Positions 1 to 10,432 of a stretch of DNA of 64,000 nt are shown one piece after another. The DNA is from Brachionus rotundiformis. Taxonomy: Eukaryota > Rotifera > Eurotatoria > Ploima > Brachionidae. Below the pieces are notes generated by a model, which worked only from the letters and a program-made list of their open reading frames with translations, was not told the origin of the DNA and did no database searches. Both the position numbers and the translations under genes were made by a program. Every line of letters begins with the position of its first letter. The first letter of the stretch is position 1. The stretch is from assembly GCA_016802295.1 (NCBI GenBank), contig JAESIW010000199.1, forward strand, positions 458,095 through 522,094. Reading direction: 5' to 3'.

Positions 1-116
1 TTTTTACTTAACAATTTAGCATTTTTTTATATTTAAAATAAACGTTTCAAAAAATTTATTTAAAAGTTTTTAATTGATATGTTTCTTGGAAATAAAATAA
101 ACTTTTTTAATAATTT

Positions 117-602
117 TTAATAAATGTTGCTTCTAATAATAACATTGCTATTTGTTATTGAGTTTGGATGTAATATCTTATTATTCAATTTATCCACTAT
201 TACTTTTCGCTGTACAAACTCTTTTAATTTACTGTTGTCACCATTTTTGTTGGAAAGATCCAAGCTGGCAACCGCAATGACTCCTCCATTTTTTTTTGTA
301 TGATAAGCCATCCCTTTGTTTATATTTGATCGTGTTACGCTTTCTCTTTTTTGGTTGATTCTTTTTGTTGGGTAATCCGATACCTTGTTCGTGCTGACAA
401 AGAAATTTATCACTTTGCTGAAAAAATTGCTCAATGACACCTCGAATCTCGGTTCTGATAGCATATTTTTTCTTATCTTGACCACATAAGGGTTTGAGTT
501 AACTATTTCATAAGCTCGAACGGCGCTCTTGCCATTCGGTGAACAATAGAATGACGAGACAACTATCGGCTCTTTTGGCAAATAATCAAAGTCAGGATTC
601 AT
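117..602 (-). CDS. Unknown 161-residue protein
   Basis: An uninterrupted minus-strand frame of 161 codons begins at the ATG complementary to 600-602 (MNPDFDYLPKEP) and ends at a stop at 117. The product is basic in its middle and C-terminal parts and has no signal peptide, membrane segment or motif that I recognise. Its base composition is clearly less AT-rich than the flanks, which is the main reason to believe it is coding. It lies about 110 bp from the next minus-strand gene (713-1033), so the two could be neighbours in one transcript or separate genes. I assign no function, and a further exon on either side is possible. Confidence 0.55.
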   Translation of the reverse strand: MNPDFDYLPKEPIVVSSFYCSPNGKSAVRAYEIVNSNPYVVKIRKNMLSEPRFEVSLSNFFSKVINFFVSTNKVSDYPTKRINQKRESVTRSNINKGMAYHTKKNGGVIAVASLDLSNKNGDNSKLKEFVQRKVIVDKLNNKILHPNSITNSNVIIRSNIY

Positions 603-712
603 TTTTTTTCTAAATTTTATTTAAAAAAAACTAATTTTGTTTTTTATACTGAGAAAAAAAGAAACATTAAAACAACTTAATTTAAATGTCAATTACGAAA
701 TCTTATTAATAC

Positions 713-1033
713 TTAATTTCGTACAGGTTTGTTCAAATTTATTCGAATAGCAGAGGCGTTTGGATTTTTGACTACGACTGCTGGTCGATAAGGAACAGAT
801 TGTGGTGCTGGTGGAGGCTGAGGCATTTGAGACGCAACCACCTTTACCACTTTTACTGGAGTAACCGGAGCTGGTTGAGCAGGTTGGGTGTCTTGTTTAT
901 TCACATGATAAATTTTTTTCACGCGAATTTCTTGATTTTTTGGAAGTTTCATGGCAATTTCATTAATGTTTGGATTTTTACTGCTAAATAGGTGGTGAAG
1001 CTGACGCTCCTCTATTGATGATCCCGAACCCAT
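713..1033 (-). CDS. Small proline-rich protein with N-myristoylation-type start
   Basis: This 106-codon minus-strand frame starts MGSGSSIEERQ. A glycine at position 2 followed by small and serine residues is the classic N-myristoylation signature, so membrane attachment of the mature protein is plausible (inferred from motif only). Residues about 50-85 are low-complexity, rich in Pro, Gln, Ala and Val, and the C-terminus is basic. No family is recognised. The reading frame is less AT-rich than the surroundings and ends close to the start of the next minus-strand gene at 602. It could be the single exon of a short gene or the first exon of a longer one. Confidence 0.5.
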   Translation of the reverse strand: MGSGSSIEERQLHHLFSSKNPNINEIAMKLPKNQEIRVKKIYHVNKQDTQPAQPAPVTPVKVVKVVASQMPQPPPAPQSVPYRPAVVVKNPNASAIRINLNKPVRN

Positions 1034-1690
1034 TTCTGACTTTCTTTTCCAATATAAAATTTAGTCTAATTGTTTTATATTGTTATAAGAGTTATTTTTT
1101 TTAAAATTCAGATTGAATTCAAGTGTCACTTAATGGTAAAAATAGCTCAGAATTGTTTTTATACATAAACAAGTCATTTTATTTTTTTTTCTCTTCTTTA
1201 AGTCCAATATATAAAGCAATAAAAAATTAGACATTAACTAAAAAATAACAAATTACTTTTAAGTATTTTAAAAATATCAAAACTTTTTAAAAAGCAAAAT
1301 TTTTAAATTGCAAAAGCTTAATTTAATTTAAATTTTAAAAAAAGTTAATATGATCACTTTCTTTTGACGGCAAAAATGTTGTTTTGTTTTAATAAAAAAT
1401 TTATAAAATTTAAAATTTACTGCAAAAATTTTTGATTGATTTAAAACTACTTAGTGAAAATAATTTCATTAGAAATTTTTTACATATTTTTTACTTGGTT
1501 TCAAGTCTTTGAATTTTAAAGTAAATTTTTCAGACAATAAATAAATCTTGAAAATTAATTGGTACTTGTCTTTTTTACTAAAATTAAATGAATTAAACAA
1601 AATATCAGTTAAGTTTAAATTTTAGGCATTCTTTCCCAAAAAAATCTAATTTTGAAATGGACATTCAATAAAAAATTATTTTAATATTAA
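1034..1690. other. AT-rich intergenic stretch
   Basis: Very AT-rich sequence without a usable reading frame. The first about 50 bp probably serve as leader/promoter of the minus-strand gene ending upstream. Nothing else is recognised. Confidence 0.5.
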
Positions 1691-1692
1691 TA

Positions 1693-2073
1693 CCGTAATG
1701 CCTTGCCCCCTAATGCATTGCACTTTAAACCAGAATTCTGGATTTTAATGCTGCATTTAACCCACTTTTTTTTCCAGATACGCTGCGACTGAAAATGCTG
1801 CAGTTAATGTCAAAATTTTGGTAAAAATGCCGCATTAAATATGTAAAAAATATGTAAAAATAATCAAAATTAAAAAATAAAAAAAATTAAAATTAATAAT
1901 AAAAAATTTTTATTATTTTTTACATATTTAATGCGGCATTTTTACCAAAATTTTGACATTAACTGCAGCATTTTCAGTCGCAGCGTATCTGGAAAAAAAA
2001 GTGGGTTAAATGCAGCATTAAAATCCAGAATTCTGGTTTAAAGTGCAATGCATTAGGGGGCAAGGCATTACGG
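1693..2073. mobile_element. Foldback MITE with about 165-bp perfect terminal inverted repeats
   Basis: The left arm starts CCGTAATGCCTTGCCCCC at 1693 and its exact reverse complement ends at 2073. By eye the arms match without a mismatch for about 165 bp on each side of a short A/T-only centre. The element is flanked by TA on both sides (1691-1692 and 2074-2075), which fits a TA target-site duplication as made by Tc1/mariner-type transposases. No reading frame is inside, so it would be non-autonomous. Each arm repeats a short word (ATGCTGCATTTAA, ATGCTGCAGTTAA, ATGCCGCATTAAA). A truncated relative lies at 27915-28133. Confidence 0.85.
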
Positions 2074-2075
2074 TA

Positions 2076-2735
2076 GTTAATTTAAAGTTTATTTGATGAA
2101 TAAAAAATCTAATAAAGATTAAAAATTTTTATTTTTTAAACTTTTTAAACTTTTTTATGTATGTTTTATGAATTTAAGACAATCATGTTCATATTATTGT
2201 TGTTTCTTCAAAATTTATTTTAAACCTTTTTTATTTTCATATCTCTAATTAATATTGAAAAGCAATTTGAATTAGTGTATTTCCAAACAAATTTTTATTT
2301 TAAAAGGTTTTGAAATTTAATTTATATAATTCAATATTTTATTTTTTGAAAATTATTTTGCATAGTATTTTTAACAATTTTTTAAAGTGATTAAATTAGT
2401 TTAATCTGTGTCAATGGCACTTTAAATTAAAATTCATTAGAATACCTTTATGAAGCAGACTTAAAATTAAAATAAAATGGTAAACTTACTAAACAGTACT
2501 ACAACAAATTATATAGACAATTAGATCATTTATAGTTTAACCAATTTTTATCACCAATTAATTCTAAGTACATGTCCAACTTACGACAGTTTTCTAATCT
2601 TGATTCATTGACTGACTTTAAATTTATTTTCTACATGTCGGAGATTCTCCTTTGGATAAGTTTTCTACCAGAGCCAAACATCTTACAACAATCCTTTCCA
2701 TTCATCCACCAATGTCTACATCTTCAGAAATTTGA
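2076..2735. other. AT-rich intergenic stretch
   Basis: No gene recognised between the two MITEs. A 66-codon frame at 2572-2772 runs into the inverted repeat of the next element and has no protein-like character. Confidence 0.45.
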
Positions 2736-3085
2736 AAATTTTGGCAAGTTGAAGTTTATGATCAAATTATAATGATCATGCTCAGAAATTATTATAAAAA
2801 TATATTTTTAAATATTTTCGACTAAAAAAATTTATTGCAGAATCACATTTTTAAAGTAAACATTCAATGTTAAACTTAATTTTTTATGTCTGCAAATTTC
2901 TGCAAAAATTTAATGCATGCAGAATTTTGCACAATGCTCGATCATGATTTAACATGTTCTGTTACACATGAAAATTTATCTCTGCATTGCATTTTTCAAT
3001 TAAAAAGAATATAAAAAATTAAAAAAAAATAATTTCTGTGCATGATTATTTTAATTTGATCATAAACTTCAACTTGCCAAAATTT
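2736..3085. mobile_element. MITE, second family, copy 1
   Basis: The sequence around 2738-2793 (core TTGGCAAGTTGAAGTTTATG) recurs in reverse complement at about 3028-3083, with only a few mismatches over about 50 bp. The interior is A/T-rich and non-coding and contains TTTATTGCAGAATCACA. The same interior words and degenerate ends occur at 6048-6220, so this is a repeated non-autonomous transposon rather than a chance hairpin. The exact ends and target-site duplication are not clear. Confidence 0.75.
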
Positions 3086-3090
3086 TTCTG

Positions 3091-3515
3091 TTTTTTCTTA
3101 ATGGCAAGATTTTTTTTAATTTATTAAATCTAGAACTTGATTTAAAATTAATATTTTTTCAACATTTTAATTGATATACTAATAAAGCTCAATGATCTTA
3201 TTTTAAAACGTTTTTAACACTAATAGACCCGAACAGTCTTTGATCAAATCTCAAAAAATGTTTTTTGAAATAAATTTGGAATCTACAAAATTGTTCAGAC
3301 ATTATTATGAAAAAAATTTATCTAATTTTAATCAATAATGATTGTTTTTTAAGATAATATATGACTGAAGTAATTATAAAAAGTTGAAAAGGATTTTTGG
3401 GTCTGCTTGTGTAAGTTAATAATTTTCCTCTTTTGACCTCTTTGAACATACAAATATACTAGGTATTTTTATATTCAAACTGACTTGAATTTGACTAACT
3501 AAGTAAAATATTGCA
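3091..3515. other. AT-rich intergenic stretch
   Basis: No gene, RNA or repeat recognised between the MITE and the retrotransposon remnant. Confidence 0.4.
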
Positions 3516-3519
3516 CTAG

Positions 3520-4060
3520 TCGTGTAGATCGTATTTTGGGTATGATTAGAAAAAGTTTGAGGAATTTAAACATTGATACATTAAGAATGATCTACACAGT
3601 ACTGGTTAGACCTCATTTAGACTTTTATTTTAAGCTCATGGTGTCCGTTTCTTAAAAAAGACATTTTTGAAATCGAAAAAATCCATAAACAAAAACAATC
3701 CCTTCACTTCAAAAGTTTGTATACTCGAAAAGAATTGAATTGCTAAATTTAACTAATCTCAAAATTAGAAGGATGAGGGGAGACTTAATACAGCTTTTTA
3801 AAATTATTAACAGATATGAATTATTAAATCTGAAGATGGTATAAATAGCTTTAAAAGACATAACAAATGTATAGTTAGAGAAGAAGTTAAAAGTTGCATG
3901 CAACGAAAAATAGAGTTTTTAATAGAATTTTAATGATCTACCTCAGTATATCGTCAATTCCAAATCAATCATTAACTTCAAAATTAACCTGAATAAATGG
4001 CTCAAGAAACAGTCTAATTTACTGCCGTAGCTTCAAAGAAGCTTACCCCACAGGGTCGCA
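3520..4060 (+). mobile_element. Non-LTR retrotransposon 3' remnant (reverse transcriptase C-terminus)
   Basis: Translating the plus strand across frame breaks gives stretches typical of the C-terminal part of a non-LTR reverse transcriptase: RILGMIRKSLRNLNIDTLRM, then IYTVLVRPHLDF (3541-3620), later LLNLTNLKIRRMRGDLIQLF (about 3740-3800) and a terminal NSKSINNFKINLNKWLKKQS before a stop near 4029. Several stops and frameshifts lie between them, so the copy is dead. It ends in a trinucleotide tail at 4061-4100, which marks the 3' terminus of the element. The clade looks like CR1/L2/Jockey, but I cannot place it. Related debris occurs at 47972-49840. Confidence 0.75.
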
Positions 4061-4062
4061 TT

Positions 4063-4100
<38 letters not shown>
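4061..4100 (+). repeat. (TAC)n tail of the non-LTR element
   Basis: About a dozen TAC/CTA units directly follow the coding remnant. Simple-sequence 3' tails are typical of non-LTR retrotransposons, so I read it as part of the insertion rather than an unrelated microsatellite. Confidence 0.8.
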
Positions 4101-4220
4101 AAAATTGTATTCTTGACATATACCTAAAAATAACTAGATAACAAGCAAGGCTATTTGATTAGGAATACTTGCATCTCTAATCAATTAGATCACCTACAGA
4201 TTAAAGGTTCATCCCCACTC

Positions 4221-4333
4221 TCTTTCTCTATTTCTCTAGCTTAACTTTTAGAGCTGCACCATGCATTAAGATCCAACTATTACTGGAAATATTTATTATT
4301 GTTCAATCGAGACACTTCTGTCAAGAGATGAAT
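4221..4333 (+). repeat. Dispersed direct repeat, copy 1 (about 113 bp)
   Basis: Shares about 110 bp at roughly 80 percent identity by eye with 5446-5560, including the exact word ATTACTGGAAATATTTAT and the end word CTGTCAAGAGA. The orientation is the same and the spacing about 1.2 kb. No coding potential; nature unknown. Confidence 0.7.
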
Positions 4334-4340
4334 AGGTCTT

Positions 4341-5440
4341 GAATTAAATAAAAAAAATTATTTAAAAAAATTTTTATTCAATTAAATTAAAATTTAATAA
4401 TTAATAGATAATAAAAAAGAGTATTGTAGTATAGTGTTGGATGGTTAAAAAAGCGGAATGAATTGCACTCACTGCGTGCCTTAGTGTCAAGTCCAAAAGC
4501 CTGGACTAGTTTAAGCATCGCTAACCAAAGCCATCAGTGAATGCGTTTCATTAGCTTTTGTTTTTTGCTTTCATTTCGCTGCCAGTCCAAAAAACACTCT
4601 CATTTAGACTAAAAAGAAAAAACTTAATATGAGACTTAAATTACAATTATTGTTATCTTTATCTCATTTGCATTTTCTTGTTCGATTTTGTTGCCGATGA
4701 ATTAGGCGAATCTGATAATCAAACAACGACTCTCTCAAATCATAATTTAACTTTGTCAATTTATGTCTAAAAGCCGGAATAATAAATCAATAAAGTTGTG
4801 ACAATTATGCGACAAACTAGTCTAAATATGGTCTCTCAAAGCTCTCCTAGTGATCCCATTTTATACGCCGCCTACCACCAAGCTTTATGCAATAATTGAT
4901 GTGATCTTTGGGCCAGACCGGCTCTAATCCATCCATAATCCCAATTACTTTCGATGTGATTTTTGCGATGCATTTAAACACAAACTCAATTGTTTAAATA
5001 GTCGAAAATTCACAATTTTGTTATCGATTTTTGTTGTTCTAAAGTCGCTTTGGTTAGAACACGAAATAAGAAATAGTTCAAAATCCCGTTTGATTAGAAC
5101 AAAATCGAAAGTTTGAAATATTAATTTAGGGATTTGTGATATGAACAATTCGAGTAATATTAATTACTCTAAATGATAGATAATTAAAAAAACATACAAA
5201 AATCCAAGCTCATTTGAGATGAGCACGAGCTTAATGCTCGCTACTTAATAACACACGATTGAATTTCTTAAAGAAATTAATTAATTAAGGGACTTGGTTA
5301 TTATGTGTCGAATTTTCGGCTATGTTTGCATGTCGATTAGCCTTTGATTGGTTCACAACTTCATTTTCTCCAAGGCACATCCCCACGGCCAACAATCGCC
5401 ATCTAAATTACTGCACCAAAAAGCCTCTCTCTTTAACTTT
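4341..5440. other. Non-coding stretch, less AT-rich than its surroundings
   Basis: About 4430-4960 and 5190-5400 are noticeably more GC-rich than typical intergenic sequence here (for example GGGCCAGACCGGCTC near 4910), but no frame is convincing on either strand. Small hairpins occur (GCTCAT with ATGAGC at about 5208-5225). It may be a decayed repeat, or untranslated or regulatory sequence. Confidence 0.35.
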
Positions 5441-5445
5441 TCTCT

Positions 5446-5560
5446 CTCTCTTTCTATTTCTCCAGCTTTACTTTTAGGGCTGCACTTTGCATAAAGATCT
5501 AATTATTACTGGAAATATTTATCATCTTTCAGTCAACACACTACTGTCAAGAGAAGAAAT
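5446..5560 (+). repeat. Dispersed direct repeat, copy 2
   Basis: Partner of 4221-4333. It begins in a pyrimidine-rich CT run and ends with CTACTGTCAAGAGAAGAAAT. Both copies precede similar AT-rich sequence without genes. Confidence 0.7.
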
Positions 5561-6045
5561 ATCGATTTTTCAAATTTGAACAAGTTTTTTGTACATAAGG
5601 CGACAACTATTCATTACAGAGCTTTCGCTTTGCTAATGGTGCATCAACTGGCTTAGCTAAATACAACTCTTGGTTTTAATTTTTGCGTCAGTTTATTCAT
5701 TTTGATTATTTCCTCTTTCTGATCGGATATTAGTTTTACAAAACATGAACACACACACACACACAAATATAAAGATAATATTTGGTTGTATGCGCCTTAA
5801 TCAAAACGGTGATCAGATAAATACTAGTGACAGATTTAACTAAGACAAATTGTTTGTGAGACAAATAGACACAATTTGGTGATTTATTTGGGAAATTGAT
5901 CTTATGAATTAACATCCGCTTACTTAATGGTATTTCTGTTCCAAGATTCTCTGCTGAGTGAGCCGGTTGCCAATAATCCCAGAAACAAGCATCAAATCTG
6001 CTACATTCTCATCTAAGGCCTTGCTTCTTACCATTTTAAGGAGCT
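5561..6045. other. Intergenic stretch with a short CA microsatellite
   Basis: Contains a (CA)n run at about 5748-5765. No gene recognised on either strand. Confidence 0.4.
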
Positions 6046-6047
6046 TG

Positions 6048-6222
6048 TTTGGCAAATTGAATTTTATGATGAAATTAGAATTATCATGCTAAAAAATTAC
6101 TATAAAATAGGCTTTTGAATATTTTTTGTTTAAAACATTTATTGCAGAATCACAAAGAAAATTTTTAATTAACAAAATTTAATCATTTAATTTTGATCAC
6201 TTAAACTTCAGCATGACAAGCT
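6048..6222. mobile_element. MITE, second family, copy 2 (diverged)
   Basis: Left end GGCAAATTGAATTTTATGAT (6051 on) matches the left end of the element at 2736. The interior shares TTTATTGCAGAATCACA, and a degenerate right end lies near 6190-6222 (TTGATCACTTAAACTTCAGC). It is about half the length of copy 1, so it carries an internal deletion. Confidence 0.55.
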
Positions 6223-6229
6223 GTTCGGT

Positions 6230-7380
6230 TTGTTATAGATCATATCTCAATGAGCCTGTGATTTTCAAGCTTTTGTCATGTGATCCTCGAATACCACTTG
6301 AATTGCTAGCGATAGTTATAGATACCATCCGCTAACTTCTTTTTAAAAGCCATTTTTAAGTTTATAAACTTTAATTAAGCCCTCGTTAATTGATGATTTT
6401 CAGAACCCATGTCGCTTGCTCATTTTTAAATAAAAGACATCATATTTTGATCAAAGTTTTGAAGTATATATAAACAGGACTGAGTTTCCCAAATTTGACT
6501 AAAAATTAACCATTATCATATCACTTAATGAAGATTAGGCACTTACAAAATAACAAAAAGTAGTGCGAGACGAAAGTGTATCTGAGTGCACTTCATAAAA
6601 CAATTGTATAACAAAATTTTATTCTGCTGAATTTGATGCTTGTGTATTTGACAATGAAAATAGAAAAAAGAACAATTCAGAATACATAAATTAATTATTA
6701 ATTCTTATTTTTCTATTAATTAGTATATTAAACATCTTTTAAAATGCATAATTTTTGTTCACATAATAGATACCAGAAGAAAAATCATTCTAATTATTAA
6801 AAGAATTACGTTAATTTTAAGAATTAATAATTTCACTTTATGTAGCTAAAAAATATTTAAAACCTGATAAAAATTTTTATTCTAATAAAAACTCAAAAAA
6901 ATAAAAAAATGATGGGTTGACTTTGGAGACTTATCTCATGCGCAATAACGAGCTAAATTATTTTAAAATCGAAAAATCGATTTTTAATGATATTGATTGA
7001 CTTTTTATATCATAAGTACTTTTCTAGAAGAATTTGAGTACCATTGATAATAAAATTTAAAATGAAAAATGTTAAAGCATTATTTTATTTAATTTGTACA
7101 AATCAATCAAATTGAATGAAAAGATTCATCTTTAAAATTAAAAAATTTTGATAAATAAAATTAATATTTGATTAGTAATAAGAGAAAAAATTAAACTTTT
7201 CTCAACGAATATTTTTACCAAGATCTAAAGCCCGGAAAAATTGCTTTAAACCAGACTTTTGCATTTGTTTAAAAGCTTTGATGTTTTAATTTAATTTACT
7301 ATATAGAAAATATAGTTCTTTTCTTATTTATTTTTTACTAAAAATATAATCAAGAATCTTATTAAAAAATGAATAATTAT
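6230..7380. other. AT-rich intergenic stretch
   Basis: No gene recognised. Frames on both strands are short and broken. Confidence 0.4.
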
Positions 7381-7382
7381 GA

Positions 7383-7486
7383 AAATGGTGGCGAGTTTTT
7401 CTACCATCTTTCAAACAAACGTGTTCAATTATACTCAGCCGAGATTTCGCACGCAATTGGATACATGCATTCCAAAAACATTATTA
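7383..7486 (+). pseudogene. Detached fragment of the SGK-type kinase exon
   Basis: These about 104 bp are nearly identical to 8946-9068 inside exon 3 of the kinase gene that starts 0.8 kb downstream. Both encode NGGE.FYHLSNKRV, then LYSAEI.HAIGYMHSKNII. Relative to the gene, about 20 bp after the GTGTT of NKRV are missing, which also breaks the frame. No other kinase exon is nearby and the flanks are A/T intergenic sequence. It is a local partial duplication, not a functional exon. Confidence 0.85.
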
Positions 7487-8159
7487 TCATTATTATTTTA
7501 AAACTTTAGATCAGTCTCAAATCCAAGTATTTGAAAAGATAATATTTAGATAAAATTGATAAAATTTAAAGCTAAAATTTAAGGAACTTTTATTTAAAAA
7601 TTTAAATTTGAAATTATTAAAAAAAAAACTTTTAAATGTAGCTTGAAGAACTATTCGTATTACTCTAATTCATTTTATCGAATTATTATCTAAGAACTTG
7701 TAAATTTAAATAAATTTATTTATTAATAGTTAAATTTTTTTGATAAATTCAGACCAACTTTTTTATTCTTTTTAATACTAAAAATAAAATACCTGATAAA
7801 ACTAGACAAAAGTCTAAACCCTTTATCTAATTTTAATATGGAATAAAATCAGAGTATTAACAACTTAATATTTGAAGAAAATTAAATTTTATTTAATTTA
7901 AAAAAAAATCCTTTAAAGCTAAATATTGAGTTTTTCTGGTTGATAGGTATTTGACCATTCGCTCAGAAAAACCAATTTGAATTGTTTTTAATATTTTTTA
8001 TTTTTTTAGACTCAAAAAAAGATAAAAGTATAATGGAACATAATCAAAAATTTCAAGATAAACTCATCTTTTATCATAATAGTTTAAAATTACATAATTG
8101 TTTTTTATCTATTTTAATTCAAGACCAAATCATTCATTATAATTATTCAAAATTTTAAA
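7487..8159. other. AT-rich upstream region of the kinase gene
   Basis: No reading frame or repeat recognised. It presumably contains the promoter and leader of the PX-kinase gene. Confidence 0.4.
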
Positions 8160-9859
8160 ATGTCAAGTGACTTAACCAAAGAACGACTAGAAGTGAAAGT
8201 ATATGGCTATGAAATATGTGACCACAGACAAAAATATACAGTTAGTTACCAGTTATTAAAAAATAAAATTATTTTGTTATTTTTTCGATTAAAATTTATC
8301 AAGATTTTCAAAATATCCGTCAAGTTAGATCAATCTGAATGGATGGTTGAGAAACGATACAATGAATTCGATAGACTAAATTCAGAAATAAAAAAAGAAT
8401 TTCCAGATATAAAATTAACTCTTCCTGGCAAGAAAATTTTTGGTAACAATTTCGACACTGATTTTATTGATAAACGAATGCTCAAGCTTGACTATTACCT
8501 CAACAGTATTCTCAATTATCCGTCAATTCTCAATATGTATTTTTAAAAGCAAATAATAATTATATCAAATGTTTATTTTCTGATTTTATAAGGAAATATT
8601 TTAAAGAATTTTTAGAAATAGCAAATTTGCATTCAAAAGAGCCTGATTTAAATAGTATTTTACTTGGTGGAACTGATAATCCAGTGGCAAGACCTTCTGA
8701 TTTTGATTTTCTGAAGGTAATTGGTCGCGGTAGCTTTGGAAAGGTCTACATGGCAAATCACAAGAAGGAAAATAAAATGTATGCCATTAAAGTTCTTAAC
8801 AAAGATGCGATACTAAAGCGCAATGAGGTCAAGCACATTATGGCTGAACGCAATGTCCTAATTACCAATTTAAACCATCCATTTCTCATCGGTTTGCATT
8901 ACTCATTCCAATCTGCAGATAAGCTATATTTTGTTTTGGATTATGTAAATGGTGGTGAGCTTTTCTACCATCTTTCTAACAAGCGTGTTTTTAAAGAGCC
9001 CAGAGTTAAATTATACTCAGCCGAGATTGCGCACGCAATTGGATACATGCATTCCAAGAACATTATTTACCGAGACCTTAAGCCTGAAAATATTCTCATA
9101 GACTCTGATGTAATTTTTCTTCAAATTAGATTTAAGAAAAAAAAAATTGAATATATCAAGGGCCACATAAAATTGACTGATTTCGGTTTGTGCAAAGAAG
9201 GTATCAAAGCTAACACAACAACCTCAACTTTTTGCGGAACGCCAGAAGTAAATTTCTAATTTTGGGAAAATAAATTTAAAAAATCACTTTAAAAAGTATT
9301 TAGCTCCCGAGATATTAAAAAAAAAGCCTTACACTAGAGCAGTTGATTGGTGGTGCTTGGGATGTGTCATTTATGAAATGTTTTATGGCTTGGTAAACTA
9401 GAAGATTTCTTGTAAGAAAAATTAAGAAAAAAATTCTTTTAGCCTCCTTTTTATAGTCGAGATACCAATGAAATGTATAGCAAAATACTAAATGACCAGC
9501 TTAGATTGAATCCAAATTTGACAGTTTCTGATGGTGGTAAGGACATCATGAGGCAATTATTGCGCAAAGATGTTGCAAGCAGATTGGGGTCCAGTGAAAG
9601 TGATTTTGAAGAAATAAAGATGCACCAATTTTTCGAAGATATCGACTGGGATGCTTTAATTGCCAAAAAAATTCCACCTGCTTGGAAACCACAATTGGAT
9701 TCTTTGACTGACCTGAGACACATTGATCCTGAATTTACCAAGGAAAAAATTTCCGAATCTGTGGGACGATCACTTTTGGATAATCATTTGGCTGCACATT
9801 CAAATTCTGTTTTCAATGGTTTTACTTATATTGGAGAATCTAAATTAGATCAAATTTAA
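8160..9859 (+). CDS. SGK3: PX-domain AGC kinase, SGK3-like, six exons
   Basis: Exons inferred at 8160-8240, 8304-8536, 8593-9109, 9161-9247, 9297-9392 and 9443-9859 sum to 1431 nt (476 residues; human SGK3 is about 496). An N-terminal PX domain (residues about 10-115: KYT-IFKISVKLDQ, EKRYNEFDRL, LPGKKIFGNNFD) targets phosphoinositides on endosomes in this family. The kinase domain follows, with glycine loop IGRGSFGKVY, lysine in YAIKVL, catalytic YRDLKPEN, DFG in LTDFGLCKEG, activation-loop threonine in TSTFCGTPE, then YLAPEI. The C-terminal hydrophobic motif reads FNGFTYIGES, so the TORC2-type phosphosite is Thr where vertebrate SGKs have Ser. All introns are GT-AG, 50-63 bp. It is tail-to-tail with NDUFB7. 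A broken piece of exon 3 lies at 7383-7486. Assignment to SGK3 rests on the PX plus SGK-type kinase order. Confidence 0.9.
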
Positions 9860-10432
9860 AAAATTAATATTTAATTCAAAAAACATATTCCTTTTTATTT
9901 TTAAAATAATAAATTGAATAGAAAAAAAACTTTAAAAGTTAAAAAGTTTTTATAAAATTAAATGTTTTATTAAAATAAAAGATAATTTTAGTGTCAAGCG
10001 ATTCAACTCGAAAAATTTAATTAAACAACATATTTTCTTATTTGTCAAACCATTTTTATTAAAATTTTAAAATTTTTAAATTTTAAGCAGGCATAAAAAA
10101 ATTTATTTTTTATCATTTATTTAATCTTTAAAAAAAAACATTTTTAAGAATTTTTTTTAATTTTGTAAATACTAATTATTAATTAGTCTAATCAAATGTC
10201 AACAAACTTTATCAATAGATAATTTTACATCTCTTTTATACTTTAATTAAATCATTGAAAAAAAAACAAATAATATTATGATGCTAAAATAGCCAAAATC
10301 ATTCTATTAAATTATAAAATTTTTTATTTTTAGATTGAATAAATAAATTATTTAAAATTTGAATTAGTTTTATAAAATGTTTTATTTTTAAATCTATTTT
10401 AAAATAAGGGTATTTAAACATTTATGCCAATT
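9860..10432. other. AT-rich gap between convergent genes
   Basis: 3' flanks of the kinase (plus) and NDUFB7 (minus). Only A/T-rich sequence with many possible poly(A) signals is seen. Confidence 0.5.

Noticed and set aside
2572..2772. 66-codon plus frame
   Set aside because: Runs into the terminal inverted repeat of a MITE and has no protein-like features.
3709..3903. 64-codon minus frame
   Set aside because: Antisense to the reverse-transcriptase remnant.
4945..5148. 67-codon minus frame
   Set aside because: Phe/Leu/Lys composition expected from A/T-rich DNA; no splice context or similarity.
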